Shown: positions 1 to 14,072 of the stretch, piece by piece
How positions within the stretch are numbered: the stretch's first letter is position 1
How the letters are laid out: every line of letters begins with the position of its first letter
Source: Muricea muricata
Lineage: Eukaryota; Cnidaria; Anthozoa; Malacalcyonacea; Plexauridae
NCBI GenBank assembly: GCA_963855995.1
Contig: OY979722.1
Location: 3,348,001 to 3,412,000 of the forward strand
DNA: 64,000 bases
Direction of reading: 5' to 3'
Program-made: the position numbers and the translations under genes
Notes under the pieces: model-generated
Database searches by the model: none
What the model saw: only the letters and a program-made list of their open reading frames with translations
Told to the model about the DNA's origin: nothing

Positions 1-217
1 TAAATCAGGAGGCCTAGTGATTAATCGAAGTTGTCTTTCCAATGCAATCAAGAAAATACTTGACAAAATTTCACTTCATAGGCACTTTAAATTCGTTCTT
101 TAATAGTACGCCTGTCCTTGGTACTAAAAAAACTAGCACTGTCAGCCCCGCACGATATGCTAATTTTTTATGTCCTGCTGAGTCTCTTTAATAATTGTTT
201 GTTTCTTGTACTTTTAG

Positions 218-3200
218 TGGAAGTCCGGGCAGTCATTCCGCCGCCATGCCTGCCTGTAATCTACACTTTGGATTACTGTGTTTGCGAAATGGCCTCGTTT
301 TGATTCCTGATAGTCTCAATGTAATTCCCAGTGAGAAAGAAGGTTCAGAGTCAAGCGGAAACAGCCCTGAGTAAGTACTTGCTTCGGGCAGTCAAAAATC
401 GTTTCATTAGGGAATTGCCAGAAATTAACATGGAGGCGTTCTAACAAGTGTGTTACAGTTATAGAAAATATACTATCATCTGCAGTCTTCCGTTAACCGT
501 GACCAATCAAACGCTTTGTATAACGTTTATTTACAAGAATAGTTCGATTTGGTAAAAACTGATCGCAATAATCAAGAATTATTGAAAATGTTGTTCAATT
601 CAATTAAAATGACACAAAGAGTTACAAAAAGCGAGAAAACGCGTAGTTACAAAACATGACGGTTACGCGCTAAAACGTCATGTAAATAAACATAAAACAA
701 AACATTTGATTGGTCATGGTTAACGGTTGTTTGCAAATGCAAGTAACAAGGGTGGTTACAAGGTTGACGAAACAAGGTTGTAACCATATTGTTGTATCAT
801 GATTGTATCGGCCTTGTTGAAACAAGCTTGCAACAGGTCTGATAGTACCAACAAAGTTGTTGCAACTGTTAACAGCAACTTGTTGGCAAATTGTAACAAG
901 CTTTGCGAAGACAGCTTGATAACGGCTTGTTGGCAGACGCGCCGCAAATGGTGAAATTTTTACGTGTGTAGAACGTAGCTCATTTCGATGCGATTTTGTA
1001 TAACTATTAAACATAGTTATGTGCGTGGTAGTATTTTTAGAAAGATTAAAATTTGAACTATTTTTTGTCTTTTTTATCCAGCAGTGAAAATCATTACTCT
1101 CACGGAACGACAACGATCCCAGCAGCGCCTTCGGCACCAGTGAAGGGCCAGGAGATCCAACAATTGAAGTAGGTCCTCACATGAAGAAGTACTAGCAATT
1201 CTGCGCGTGCATGATTCATCGCGGTGTGAATTTCAGATATTTTAACTAAAACATGTGAACTGTACGCCATCTTAGACAAATTTTCGCGCTTTTTACATAG
1301 CGTCGTCGCAAGTGGAATAACCCATAAAAATATTTGAGCTGAACGTTATTTAAACATGTTAGACTCATCAGGATTTACATTGATTACAAAACGGAAATAC
1401 AAAATATGATACTAATTAAGCTAATACACGTAGTACGTTGTTTTCATGAGTGCCGTGATATATACAATTAAAAATTTAAAATTATCGAAAAAAGTTGCTA
1501 CAGATTTGTAATAAAGTTGGTAACATTGGAAAGTTGGCCAAAAACGACTTAACCAAATGCGTGATATCAAATTCTATACGTAAAGACGAGTTTGTGGTCA
1601 CTAATTCTTGTCAATATTATTGTCGATTTCATCTAAATTTTTACTGCATGATTCCTAACTTCGTTGCGAAGATGCAAAGGAATTCGTATGCCGGTTTGTA
1701 AGCAAAGACTCCTGAATTCAAAGAAGCGAATCAAATGATCAATTTACAAACCGACTTCCGAAATGAAGTTTTGAACTTCGCAACGATTTGGCGAACTTGG
1801 CAAATAAAAGCGTCATAAGTATTGCAGTGAAAAGTTAGCTATAATATCGTTAGTTAGCTACATTTTTTTTCGTGCACAATATCTCGAGAATCAAGCAATA
1901 TAATCTAATTTAAAAGTTCTTTCTAAGAGTCAAACTCTAATCTCATTTAAGTTACATTATATATTTTACTTGTTTATTTCGTTCAGCGGCCATTGAATAA
2001 TACAATAACAGTGCATGTTGGACTACATTTAAACCATCATGATTTATCCTCTTATCTCCCTTTAGAAATTCCATACTCGCTGGTATATCGTATGTTTCTC
2101 TGGTGTTGGGTGACTACGTTTTATCGTTGGAGCACGCGCAGACGTTACTTTCACAGCCTAAACTTTGTGGATCTTTAAGGTAAATTTCCGAAGTCATTGT
2201 GGCAGTAATTCTCGAAGGTTTTGGAAATGATAGTAATAATAGTACGTAAAGGGTTCTATCGGTGAACCACAGAAAGTAGTTCAAGACAAATATGTTCTGC
2301 CCAAGAGGCGGGCAGAGTAAACATATAAACAATGCGAGGAAAAGGATAAAAAGCATGTTTTGTGCATTGAATAACATTTTTACAATATTTTTACAACAAG
2401 CAACAGGAGTTGAATTTATCTTCCCTTGTTCTATGTTCTCAAAATATTGGTATATTGAAAGTTGAGCCTATCGATTTTGCCTTATGACAATACAAAGTCG
2501 GGTTTTCCATAGTTCGAAAAAGGACTAAAATTCGTTTGTAGATTGATGAGTTTTCTGTTGTGGACTGTATTTCCGCCTTTCAAAATAACATTCTTTGATT
2601 TTCACGTTGATGAATCTCCCTCTCTACTAACAAGACCAAAAAGTCTGTATACTGTTAGCATCGGTACAATGTTCTCGGTATACCGATACCGGAGATATCT
2701 CATGCCGAACTTTCCTACCCGTCAGTATAGCTCTTAGTCACTTCGACGTATCTTATATAGTTTTCTGGGACATATGTACGCTGCTGAGGCATTGATACAA
2801 CTGGGTCGTATACAAGAAGCGATCAACCATCTCTCTCCCGATAACATCAGTAGCATTTCAAGTAATGGATCAAGTGACCAGACTACAGGTTAGTCTTGTT
2901 TACCTTGGCCATAAAGGTCACTCCTCACTCCTCAAATTATCATCATCTGGTGGAACACGTCTAGCATGGTTTTTTCTGGCAGTAGAGTCACTCTGTTTAG
3001 AAAGAAGGGTTTTCTAGGTGCAAATCTAGCTGTACAAATATCGAGTTGCATCAAGCCCGTAGGCTTCGCTTAGATGCATCGAGTCTATTGAAATCAGACT
3101 TGATACAACATCTGCAGACTTGCTGCAAGTATTTGAAACGACTTGCATCAAGCTTGTGGATAAAAAGTCTTGACAATCAGCTTGCATCAACTTGCAGCAG

Positions 3201-5309
3201 ACTTGTTATCATCAAGTCAGAGCGAGCGATGTGAACGCATCCTGATATCGGCTTGATGACTGCAAGGTAACAAGCCTACAACCATTAATATCAGATTTCA
3301 TGGAGCTAAAGTATGGAACTCAGTTGCTGATGACGTGAAATATCTTTCAATTAAAAGATTTAAGAAAAAAATGAAAGAGGGTATGATTGAAAACTATTAA
3401 TTGTTTGCTTTTTTAGCTTTCTTTTCTTCTACTTGAAATTCCTAAACAGAGTAAATTGGTTTTCTCGTTTCCTATATCAAAATTTAAACTTAAATTTAGC
3501 TAGGGAAAATTTTCTCTTTTTTTGCGAAATTTTCCTTACCGACTTTCTAGTTTCTTTTTAACCCTATTGGTTATTATGGAAAGTCGGTACTCATAGTTTT
3601 GCAACTCAAGTAATAGTAATATTAATATAAAAAAATTTTTATATATGAGTGAAATAAAGAATTTGTCGTTTGTTTGTGCTGCAACTTGAGCATTTGTTGG
3701 TTAGGCAGACCACCTGCACTCGTGTCTCCAATGTAATATTAATCACCATGATAACGACCAACCGTTGATTACTTTAGTAACCGTTTATTTCAGTAACTTT
3801 CAAAATGCATTCCCGTAATGATGCTTAGTTTGACGTTGTATCGGACATGGCTACGTAATTGAGAATACGTCACAAATTATTCATAGTTGCAAACCTTCTG
3901 CCTGTTGTGCTTGAAATCGCACGACTGAGCTAACAGCGAGCCTGCTGGAAATGGTCAAAACAATTTGTATTTGTAATAAAACTTCATCTAATCGAGACCA
4001 AAGCAGTCTGGGAACGAGAATTACGAGATCAATGATGCTACCGGCCGTCTACGGATTGTAAATAAGCGTCGCGAATATTTTCTTTTCCATCATAGGTGGC
4101 ACAACCAGTTCATTTCCGCAAAGCGTGACTGAAGCACGAACGGCCTTTCTTATCAACCTCGCTGGAGCACACTGCTTACGAGACGAATTCGATAAAGCGA
4201 AAAAATGTCTTTATCAGGTGGGTGTAAAGATTTAGCATTGTTTTCAGAAAAATCTGAACGATTGTAACTTTTCATACAAACGACCGCTGCAAACTGTCAT
4301 TGGATAATTGAGACATAAACCAAACTCTACAGAAGAAAGGAATGTTTTAACTTCAAGTCAAGCCTTGGTCATTGGTTAACGAAGCCGTTATATATTTCAG
4401 GCAACATCATTGGTGCAATCAAAGGATCTGCCGACGCAAGCTGTTGTTCTTGCTATATACATCGAACTTCAAATTGGTATGTTGGGCAAAATTACATTTG
4501 AAATTATCAACTATATTGGCTCTCTTGTCCTCCCTAGACAACTGACTTAATTTCAAAACAATGAAATTTCTAAGACTCCCCCTCCACGAAACTTACCCAA
4601 ATTTCTCCAAATATATCTCGCCAATGAGAGCGGCTGAGAAAAAAACGTCTTGATATATGAAATCCGCTGGAAAATTTGAGCGACGTACTATGAGAAAATT
4701 AAGCGAAAGTGACCATCGAATTTCAATATGGCGACTTCGATGGGTAAATTTGTTGCGAAACACACTCGTGCACACTTGAAGTATCCATCACTCAATGTAC
4801 ACCTTTATACCGAATTGTTCGTGACATACACGCCTTTATCCAGGGGTGAACAAAGAAAATTTGTGTGCTTTACACTTCACTATCTCCAGTGGCAACGTTA
4901 AGTCGAATGTTCACGACATTCGTCAAGCTGTCTATATACACAGTCCATATAAAATTTTAAATTTTCATATTAATATTATCAAGCGTTTTGAAATATTGTT
5001 ATTGCATATTGTGCAGGTCATTCCTACAATTATTGTTTGTGTGTAGGTTTTCAACCTGCGGAAGCTCAAAATTTTTCTGCGGGCGCCGCTCGGGACCTCT
5101 TCTGTTTTTTCCAGCCCTTCCTTTACCACTTACATCTTTTTAGTTTATATTTCAACATTAAATGCATCTATCTATACAGTACTAACTGCTCCATTTCTAC
5201 AATTCAAGGTAACCCGAGGGGAGCATTACAAATTATCAAACGCCATCAACTTTTGCCTCCTGGAAAAGCCAACGAGAGACAACGCAAATTAAGGAAACCT
5301 TTCATGTAA
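218..5309 (+). CDS. CNOT10: CCR4-NOT transcription complex subunit 10 (3' part, seven exons)
   Basis: Partial gene; the 5' exons lie left of the window. Exons with canonical AG/GT borders and matching phases: 218-370, 1082-1168, 2066-2179, 2761-2888, 4096-4217, 4401-4476, 5209-5309 (TAA). They encode about 259 C-terminal residues. Diagnostic stretches are [16 protein letters not shown] (exon 1 here), [63 protein letters not shown] and [12 protein letters not shown]. They are collinear with the C-terminal TPR-like helices of animal CNOT10. CNOT10 is a cytoplasmic scaffold protein that, with CNOT11, docks on the CNOT1 N terminus in the CCR4-NOT deadenylase. The C terminus ends soon after the LLP motif, slightly shorter than I recall for vertebrates. 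Bases 1-217 are read as intron. Several introns carry repeats. Confidence 0.93.
485..960. repeat. Foldback MITE-like repeat in a CNOT10 intron
   Basis: Bases near 490-535 reappear inverted near 675-730 (the arm contains TTTGATTGGTCA followed by GGTTAACGG). Beyond the second arm, 730-955 is built of short CAAG/CTTG and GTTGC/GCAAC subrepeats in both orientations (for example TTGTTGGCAAATTGTAACAAG). No protein similarity is seen; the long open frame on the minus strand here (670-1137) is a by-product of the repeats. Non-autonomous element is the best reading. Confidence 0.55.
3040..3285 (+). repeat. CTTGCATCAAG-type subrepeat element, copy 1
   Basis: Intronic element in CNOT10 made of repeated ACTTGCATCAAG / CTTGATGCAAG words in both orientations, ending with CATCCTGATATCGGCTTGATGACTGCAAGG. 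The same words in the same order recur at 38205-38395, 40412-40735, 41265-41510, 41860-42085 and 56360-56605. No coding capacity. Likely a non-autonomous DNA element rich in small hairpins. Confidence 0.6.
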
Positions 5310-5395
5310 ATATTGCTGGAGTAGTATGCGCATTAGCATATTATATAGCGCTAGAACGCTATGAACATCATTCTAATAGAATACTTTACTGTGTC

Positions 5396-5405
5396 AATAA
5401 ATAAA
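5396..5405 (+). terminator. CNOT10: CNOT10 polyadenylation signals
   Basis: Two overlapping AATAAA hexamers lie about 90 bases after the CNOT10 stop codon, a typical position for a poly(A) signal of a short 3' UTR. Cleavage is inferred to fall about 10-30 bases downstream. Confidence 0.7.
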
Positions 5406-5409
5406 GAAT

Positions 5410-6430
5410 AATTTAGCGTTTCACATTTTTTTATTTTCTGTGCTTTTTTTGTGGTTCTTAATCAGCGGCGTTGCCGAGGTGATGAGACTGAGGGGGGAGA
5501 ACCAGTTCCAAAGCCGCGAGGTTCCTATGGGAATTTGGGGCATGCTCCCCTAATAAATTTTTTATTTCCAGGGTCCTTAAAACGCTAATTCTAGGGTCTC
5601 TAAAACGCTTCAGCATTTTTAGACAGGTTTATTGATGATCTGAAACCCACACAGTGTTGTGACTGTTAGAAACTTAAACAATAATTGTACCCCATCTCCC
5701 ATACTTTTTTCTTCAAATGTAGAAACATCTCACAATCGATTATTAAAATAATCCCCTCCCTGGCGACGCCACTGGTTAAACACGAAATCAATTGTCCGAC
5801 TGAGCCATTTAAAAACAAATAACTTCAATTCAAACAAATAAATGAATTAATAATAATAGTCTAAGTTTGCATAAGTTGTCGGCCCAGCGCAATGATACAT
5901 TTTGGAAATGCCACTTCTTTTTCTCGAAAGCGTGAAGCGAAACCAAACAGATTATTCAGCAGATCCAGACCTTTTTTTTAGTAATCATTTTATTTGTGAC
6001 CTTGGTGGCTAAGTCTTTTGCACAAAATGTATACCAATCATGTTTTGCGACGAGGTTTTCAAATGCATTGTTTACTTTAGTTAAGCTATATCTCTAACTT
6101 CGTTCGTGGGTCGCTTATGCTTAATAAGGTTTACCAAAGCTCTTCCAGATAGTGTAAGTGCAGCCTTGGCAGAGCGATCGAATGTATGGATGGCGGGCAT
6201 GGTGAACAAAGACCAATATTGTAAATCTGTACATTATCAAGCAGGTTAGCAACTGGCTAGCGTCCAGTGAGCTTCAGGTCAGCGGTAATTAGAATTTACA
6301 GTATACAGTCTTCCTTAAAAATCCATGTTCATGTTCACTGTGTATATATAGTAACAACGTCAATCAAAGTTTAATCACTACCCCCAATTCAATGTACCGT
6401 GTAACAAAAAAAAGGAAAAGGAGAAACCAT
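5410..6430. other. Intergenic spacer after CNOT10
   Basis: No supported gene. It contains low-complexity AT-rich DNA and a G-rich patch near 5490-5510. It joins the CNOT10 3' end to the outer tip of the left palindrome arm. Confidence 0.5.
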
Positions 6431-9400
6431 CCGCAAATTCTCATCCTTATTTTCTTATCCGTATCCGCAACCGTCCGTATCCGCGCATTATCGCCCCTGC
6501 CAGGGTCAGAAGTAATTAGTATGCAAAACCTGCTCGGAATTTATCGACAGAAAGTCGCAAATTCATCGCTTTCCGATGGTGTTTAAAATTTTTTGAACCT
6601 TCCTGTGCACGACGAGATCATAATCTTTTACAATTTTATTGATTGTAACTTTCTTTTAAGGTAATATGTTTTCTTTTCTATCTGTATTTGTAGTATACTA
6701 TCTAGATTGCTCATGGATATCGATTTTTATGAAATCCTATTTGAATTAACTAATTTAAAACAATATTGAAGATTAAAATGGAATTTGCCCTTTCCAAAAT
6801 GGGCGATTGCTTCTCAATATTAATAAAATGTTAAGGGTGCTGTTTTTAGTTCAGATTACTTGATAATAATACCGTGGAAAACGACACAAGGGTACAATTA
6901 TATAATTCCTGACCACATAAGACTAGGGTTTATAGGTACTAAACTGGCCAGGTATTTTAAGAAGGCAAAGTTTTGATTATGTGAATTTGGAAAAAGTATT
7001 AATAAAGAGGGTGCAAATTAGCCGAACAAAACATGGCAAAATCTGTTGAAATGGTCTGCGATGAGGTGGGGAGAGAGTGGGTTGAAGCAATTGCAGAAAA
7101 AGTCTAGATTGGAGAACAAAATCTGTCTGTCAATGGCTTCTAACTGTGATAGTATGAAACATATTTGTCAGTTAAAATAAAGAAAATAAAATGCAAGGCC
7201 CTCTAGGCATGATTTGGTTACTAACTTTAGTGTAGGGATGTGCCGGGTTGAGCAAATGCATTTTGTGCATAAAGGTATGGTCTCCAATTGAAAAGATGGT
7301 GTAGGGCTTATTATCAAGGAGCAAATAACCTCCTACCTTTTGTGACTGTGCACAGAAAAAGAGTATATGAATTTGTCCCCTCACCTTTTGAGCTGTCAAT
7401 TGTTACACAACCCCTTGGTTTGTTATTTTTTGCTTATTCTTTGTTTACTGTTTCAGGTATCCTAAATGATGCTTTTATGCTAGAATCTTGCTTCAGCTAG
7501 ATGCTTGCAAAAAGTGAAATTGTGAAAAGTATGTCATCTTTTTACTTTTCATTTTAACATTCAGGACAGTTTATCAGCCAATTTGTTTGGTAAACATCCT
7601 CAACATTCAATTCCCAATATTTTCTAGATGTATGTTGCAAGTTTCAAGAATGCTCTAAATTTTTTACTGTTGATCTTGGCGATTATGAAAAAAGCACTGT
7701 CTAGGATGGAAGGTATACAAAGAGGTCTTGATATTTTCTTGTCTTGTTTAATTACAAATTGGTTTGAACATTATAGGCTTGCTTGTGACCAGTGAAGTTG
7801 TTGTAAGTTTTCAAATTTTACTAATTGTGAAAGTCTTGGAAAATTGCTTTATATCAGTCAAGTCGCAAAAGAAATACGGAATTCTGAAAAGAGATCATTG
7901 AGTTACCATTGTTGAGTTACAAGTGTTAAACTGCTGTATGAAATTGTGAATTTCACCACAAAAATTTAGCAGACATTGAGCTGTAGCAGGCAGAATTTCA
8001 CCATTGAAATTTTGCATTTTAATATTTGGCATTTATTTTTATTAGTATTACCTTTGTAATTGAATTAATTAGTCAAAGTTTACCTCAGCACAGGTCACAT
8101 CAGCACATAATTATCAAAGCATTTTAATTTTAGTGTTTTTTACATTCAAGTGTTGTTATGAATGAAAAATGACAGTTTTGTCATTATTTAGCTTTGTAAT
8201 TAATGTTGAGAAGATTGAGATAGTTGTGTAAAAAATTAAGAAATCTTAAACATATATCAGCCAAAATGTTGATTGTTTTAATTATTATTCATGTTTCTCC
8301 ACTTGATATTAAGTTTGTCAAAGAACGTTTAAAATGAGAGACCAAAATTACCATGAAGGGTAATTTGTGTACAAACATATTTTGTATGTATATGAACCTT
8401 TTTGTCAAAATAGAGAAAAACGTGATTTGGGTAATACCACATGACTTACGTTACTATTTAAAGGGTGATTTTGAGGGAAGTTCTGCATATTTCTTCACTT
8501 GTGAAGTCAATGTGTATAATTTTTTTGATGACCATAGACCAGTACAATAACTACCTTTTGAAAAAGTCTGTTTAATTTACACCTGCAGTAGTCAGTTACA
8601 ATTTTCATAGGAATGTGTGTGTTGGATGCCACACAAAATGGACAAAGCTATGTAGCCAAAATTTTACAACTAATTTTGTGTTCAAATTTTTGCATCTCTG
8701 AAAAAAATTCAATGCATACTGTAATTCTCAATATTAGATCAAGTTTTACAGAAAATGTTGAATATTATTTGTTGTTGCATTACATTGCATTGGTTGATTT
8801 TGTAATGCCCATCATGTAACAATGCAATGTATCTGTAGTATATGTAGGATTTTGATTGTTATTTGTTATTTAGCTCTATTTCCTTCAATCATCCCTGATA
8901 CTTTTTCGATTATCCCAAATTTTTGGGGTTTTTTCAAATTTTTGGTACCCTACAATTGTTCCTTTACCGATTTACTATCTCAATCTTCTCAACTTTGATT
9001 TGACTAGTTTTTATTGTTTGTTTAAATGTTGGAAATGTTCATTTGAAAATCACAAAAATTGGCTATACAAACTCTCTGGGCTTCTAAGGCTGAAATACTG
9101 TGATCCTCTTTGTTTATTTTTCCCAGTCTGACACCATGAATTTTTTAACTCATGAATGGGGGTTTGTATGTGTCGAGTCACATCTTGACAACCCAAAATT
9201 CATAAATTCTTTTTTCAGTTTCATGCATTTGCACTGAAAAACTGAATTGACAAAAGTCTCTGATTTTTGGTCATTTTCTACAATCCCAAACATTTTACCA
9301 GCATCCCTTTTGGTACTTTACTTGAATTGAATAAAGAAATAGTATGCATTGTGCCATCTGCTTACCAATCTAAGAGTGTCTAAAAGATCAGAAACTAGTT

Positions 9401-11506
9401 CTAATATGGCAGCAATAACCCGCACAATTGTTTAATTGTGTGACTTTTCAGTCTTTGTGATTTTCAATAGTAACTTCTTCAACTTTAGAGCAAACAATTA
9501 AGATCAAATAATCTAGCAACGTAAACTGAGCTTTGCTGCATTATAAAGTTGAGCTGGTTTGAATACAAATAAACTGAAGTACCAAAACTACTCTCCATTT
9601 TCAAATAGATAAAATTTACAAACTGATTATTGTTGTATATAAACAGAGCCAGAACCAGACAACGAAATGATTTTTGATGACATTACAAGAAAACAGCCCT
9701 GAAAAATTTAAGGAATTGTTCAGTGAAAATATATTTCATACATGCATGCATGTGGCATTTTGGAAAATTACACTCAATGCAAGGGTTGGACACAGACAAG
9801 CAGTAAAGTAGATTTTTCAAAAAAATTCAACAAGGTTGCACTGAAACTGAATTGAGCAGTAATAAAGTTGAGTTTGATGGTGTTATGCAAACATATATGT
9901 TTTAACCAAATATTGGATTAAATTTGTAGCATTTGAATTGTTAATTACTGCATGTATTTTCATGAAACAACTGACTTTCAAAACAATTATCTTTAGATTA
10001 CAATTGACTTGGGTGTTATGAATTTAAGTATTCGTTTCTTTTTATATTTCATTACCTGAATTTTTAGTCAGATTTAATGAGGTAGTTACAAGATTTTCTT
10101 TGGCTTATTTCTATTTGTTTTTTTTTCTATTTGGCCTTTTCTTGTTTGACAAATAAAATTAACTTTGAGAAGTTCATTTCCTTTGCTTCAGTTTATTTTT
10201 ATATTCAAATAGCTCCACTTTGTGATTATAATAATTATTTAAGAAAACAGGTTTACATGGCTTTTGAACATGGTCTTTTCAAGAAGTAAGTACAGATAAA
10301 GTTTATGCTTCAAAGAGATTTGTTTTTAACCTGACAAGAATATTGACCAAATATCATGGTTTTTGAGCCTTTGTCTGTACAGATATTCAAAAACTCTATG
10401 CATTCATTTTCTACTACGTTTGTCTATATTTGTTACTTATTTGGCTTATTTCAGTTTGCTCCTGGAAAAAAGTCTAGTTTTGGTTTGTTGCACACTGTAC
10501 CTATATTAAGTGAGTTAAATTTGCCAACCTTTAAGTAATTTTTCGTCTGTATAAAATTGATGACCTTTCTTAAAAACGAAACGTTAAGTTGTCGAGATTT
10601 TGATATTAAAATTATAGAACATTTCTTTTCTGTATTTAACATGTTTTTTTTAGCAAAACAAAATTCTGTTTGAAAAACACAAATTTTTATTTAACTTTAT
10701 AATTTAACTTTTTTGATTTAGCTTTATCGAAAACATTTGAATTTTTCTTCAGTTAAATTTCTGAACTGCAAATTTTAAATTTTGCTTAAGTAAATTACGT
10801 CTTGTCAGGTTAAAAAAGTAACGTGAAATATATGGCTTATAAGGTGGAAATTTCATCACAGAGATCCTTTCCGTAAGATTTTTATTGGACAGTTTTTTAA
10901 TCACTTTTATAAAGTACGTTGAAAGACTTATTACAAAATGTTAAGTCAATTTAGAGATGAGGATATTTATCGATACTAAAACTATTTAACCATTGCTCTA
11001 AATACTACGAGAAAGTTTTTCTATAACAGAGCTCTATCCCATGCATAAACGTTGACAGAAAGAAAATAAGTGTTATTATTTCCGTCTAGTTTATTATATC
11101 TTTGAGCCACATATTTCTTTGAAATTATGAAACAACTTGGTGTTCTGTTTTGCAAGTTTCTGTCAAACTCGCAAAATTTATCCACTCCTAGTTGTTTTGT
11201 GGTTGTGGGAAGTGTAAACATTTATCTTGAAAAGACCAAGTTCTTTTTAACATTGCCTTTTCACTTGTGATAATTCACTTTTGTTAAGCGCAATGTTTAT
11301 TGCTCTCCTCTGCCATGTGCTGTTCTCTTTTATTGTTACTTCAATGAGTACAATGTGTGATAGTTAATCTCTTTTTATTGTTATTCAAATTGTAAGTAAT
11401 CTTTACAAATTCTTTTCAATAAATTATTTACAAAATTTACATGTGACCCTTTTTAATTAAAATTTCAATTCCCATGGGAATTGAGAAATTGAATAAAAAA
11501 AATCCC

Positions 11507-11690
11507 CCTACCCCGGCCAGCTCTCCAAGTGCTACTTCCACCTAAGCAGAAGTACTTATACATATAGTACAAGTACTTCTACTTATTTACGGTAGAAGTA
11601 GCACTCAGAGAGCTGGCCGGGGTAGCCGGCGAAGAGAAGACCAACCTTGCAAATGCTAATGCAAATTGCTAAGTTGATCTTCTCTGGAGA
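11507..11690. repeat. Two adjacent hairpins, left arm
   Basis: Hairpin 1 (11507-11623): CTACCCCGGCCAGCTCTCCA pairs with a right side containing GAGAGCTGGCCGGGGTAG; inner stems pair GTGCTACTTCCACC with GGTAGAAGTAGCAC. Hairpin 2 (11630-11690): AGAGAAGACCAACCTTGCAA pairs with TTGCTAAGTTGATCTTCTCT. Both recur in the other arm at 28785-28970 with only a few changes. Confidence 0.7.
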
Positions 11691-12684
11691 GCAGCCGCGC
11701 ATACCTAACAAATTAAAACAACAAACGTTAGTGACTTAAGTACTTAGCATGCAAATTTGATTCCCAAAGCCAAAATGCCAAGTGCCCCCCGCTGATCCTA
11801 CCGACTGCCTACCTGCCTCAGTTCTAAGCTGTCTTCCTCGGTTCTAAGCTCCTGCATTCCATTCGTTTCCTCCACTTTCCTCACCATCGCACAGTCACTC
11901 ACAGCTGGTAAACCCGCATGCACCACCACCACCCCAACTGCCACCCAAATCCGAAAATTAAAAGAATTAAAATTTCAGTAAAGTATGCATTTTAAATGAA
12001 ATTAATTCGGATATTTTAGGCTGAATGTGAACAGAAAAGTTCAAATGGACAAACATCAAAGGTCATATACAAAAAGAGGTAACTATCTACTTGACTTTAT
12101 ACTTTAACTTACGTAAGTTCAAATCTTAGCTCGCATTTTTTACCCTAGGTCTTACCACAGAACACAGTAATAATGCTAGAGCAATTGAACGTCGAGAACT
12201 TACTCTTGGCCGTTTTGTTAGACGTAAAAGTAGATTTTTAAGCATACCTTCAAAAATTTTAATTCCTTTAATAAACCTAACCCCATGCAACTTACACACG
12301 GCTCACACCCTCACAGTCCATACATTTAGCTAATAAATTACGTTATAAACATAAAAATAAAAATAAAAAGATAAATTACGTTATCTCTAGCTACTTAAAC
12401 CCACCTAGACTGAGTATTTGATTGAGTTTTCAAACGTAAAACCTTAGCTGAAAGGGCATGGGCTTTTCGTTGTTTTAACTTGTCCGAATTAAATTTAAAC
12501 CTAATACTTACCAAAGTTTAAGGCTGGGCCAAATAAGCATAAGAATTAACGAAAAAATAATATTATTTTAAAACGTGAAACACAACTCAAGTTGTTAAGT
12601 TAGGACTCGTCTATAGAAATGTAAATCCTTACCCGTTGTCGACATGAAATTCTTAATGTGCCTATACTTAGTACATTTATTGTA

Positions 12685-12973
12685 CAGGGTGTCCCAAAAA
12701 AACCCAAAAACTATTGAAAATGATCTATTGTTAGAATTTCAATGCCTAGCACTAAATTGAACCCACGAGTGGATAAACTATTGACATAACCGTCATAATT
12801 AATGGTAATACGCATGGGTTATTTTAGCCTATTCAATTTGGTTTTTATCAATATTCCCATGATCAAAACAAACGTACTTTACAAAGATATTTTAATTCTT
12901 TAACAAGTGCTAGGGCATTCAAATGTTAACATAAGTGATTTCAATAGTTTTTGGGTTTTTTTGGGACACCCTG
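12685..12973. mobile_element. Mariner-like MITE, short form
   Basis: 289-bp element with terminal inverted repeats CAGGGTGTCCCAAAAAAAC and its complement GTTTTTTTGGGACACCCTG (shown trimmed), flanked on both sides by TA, the Tc1/mariner target duplication. No transposase frame. The equivalent site of the right arm (near 27825) lacks it, so it inserted after the arms formed. Confidence 0.8.
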
Positions 12974-14072
12974 TATGTTGTTCAAATTTTTGAGACTACC
13001 GCAATTCTCATGCTTATTTAACCGAAACGCCTTCATTTGCATGGTACGTCGCAGCTGCTCTCAAACCACTTCCGCAATTTGCTTTAGTGCACACAAACAA
13101 TTGCTTAATTGTTCCATTGTTTCTGTTAGCCAAAACAAACCCGAAAGCATCAAGATACTTATATTAATAATCAAAGAGGATTCTCATTATCATGTCAATT
13201 CTCGACCGTGAGTTTCAATATTACCATGGAAACAAAGCATGTTGTATTCCCACGGGAATTTAAAGTGCTCAAAAAAATAAAATCAATACCGATAACTTTT
13301 TTTACATATGTCAATGAAGTTAAGTAAGAAACAATCAATAGTATATTCCCTTGGGAATTGACAAAAATCTCAAGTCTTGCTGTAAATTTTTGCTGTAAAT
13401 TTTTTTACCAATTTTTTCAACGAGAAAGAATAAAATATACTTAAATCCTCTTTGATTTCTAAATAATAAGTATCTTTTTTTCTACTAACTTGTTAATTAC
13501 CATACTTTCTATTACAAAGCTGTGTCTTCTCATGCTTTGCGGATTGTTATTGTTTTCTGAGTCTTGTAGTTCAGGATCGTTCTTCTGCTTTTTTCTTGTT
13601 GTTTTTTTCCACATTTTGTCACCTTTTGGAATGAAAGAACTAAATCGTTAGACAATTATAAACCGTAATTTATAACAATTTATAAACTATAATGTATAAT
13701 AAATCATATAATTTATTCAATTTGTTCATTTATTCAAATTGTTCAAATTTATTCAAATAATTTATTCAAATTGTTCAAACTTATTCAAATTTTACGGTAG
13801 TTCCCGTTCAGTATTCATGCAAACCATTATTTAAGATCAGTTTAATAGTTTACAGTTTAAGGTTCTAAACAGGACGTTTTAAACGGTTAAATTGACGTTC
13901 AGCAACCATAAATGTCGCAAACAGTTTTAATACCAAGTTGCAAGTTCCTTTTAACATTGCTTAGTTTTAAATGAAAGTGAAAACATTAAATCTCGGTGTA
14001 TTCCTGGCAAAATAGTAGCAAACTTTTCAAACCCTCCTCCGAAGTTACGCCTCTGTCGTAGTGCCGTGTATA

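Noticed and set aside
670-1137. 155-codon minus-strand ORF
   Set aside because: Crosses a subrepeat element and a CNOT10 exon on the opposite strand; no protein-like conservation.
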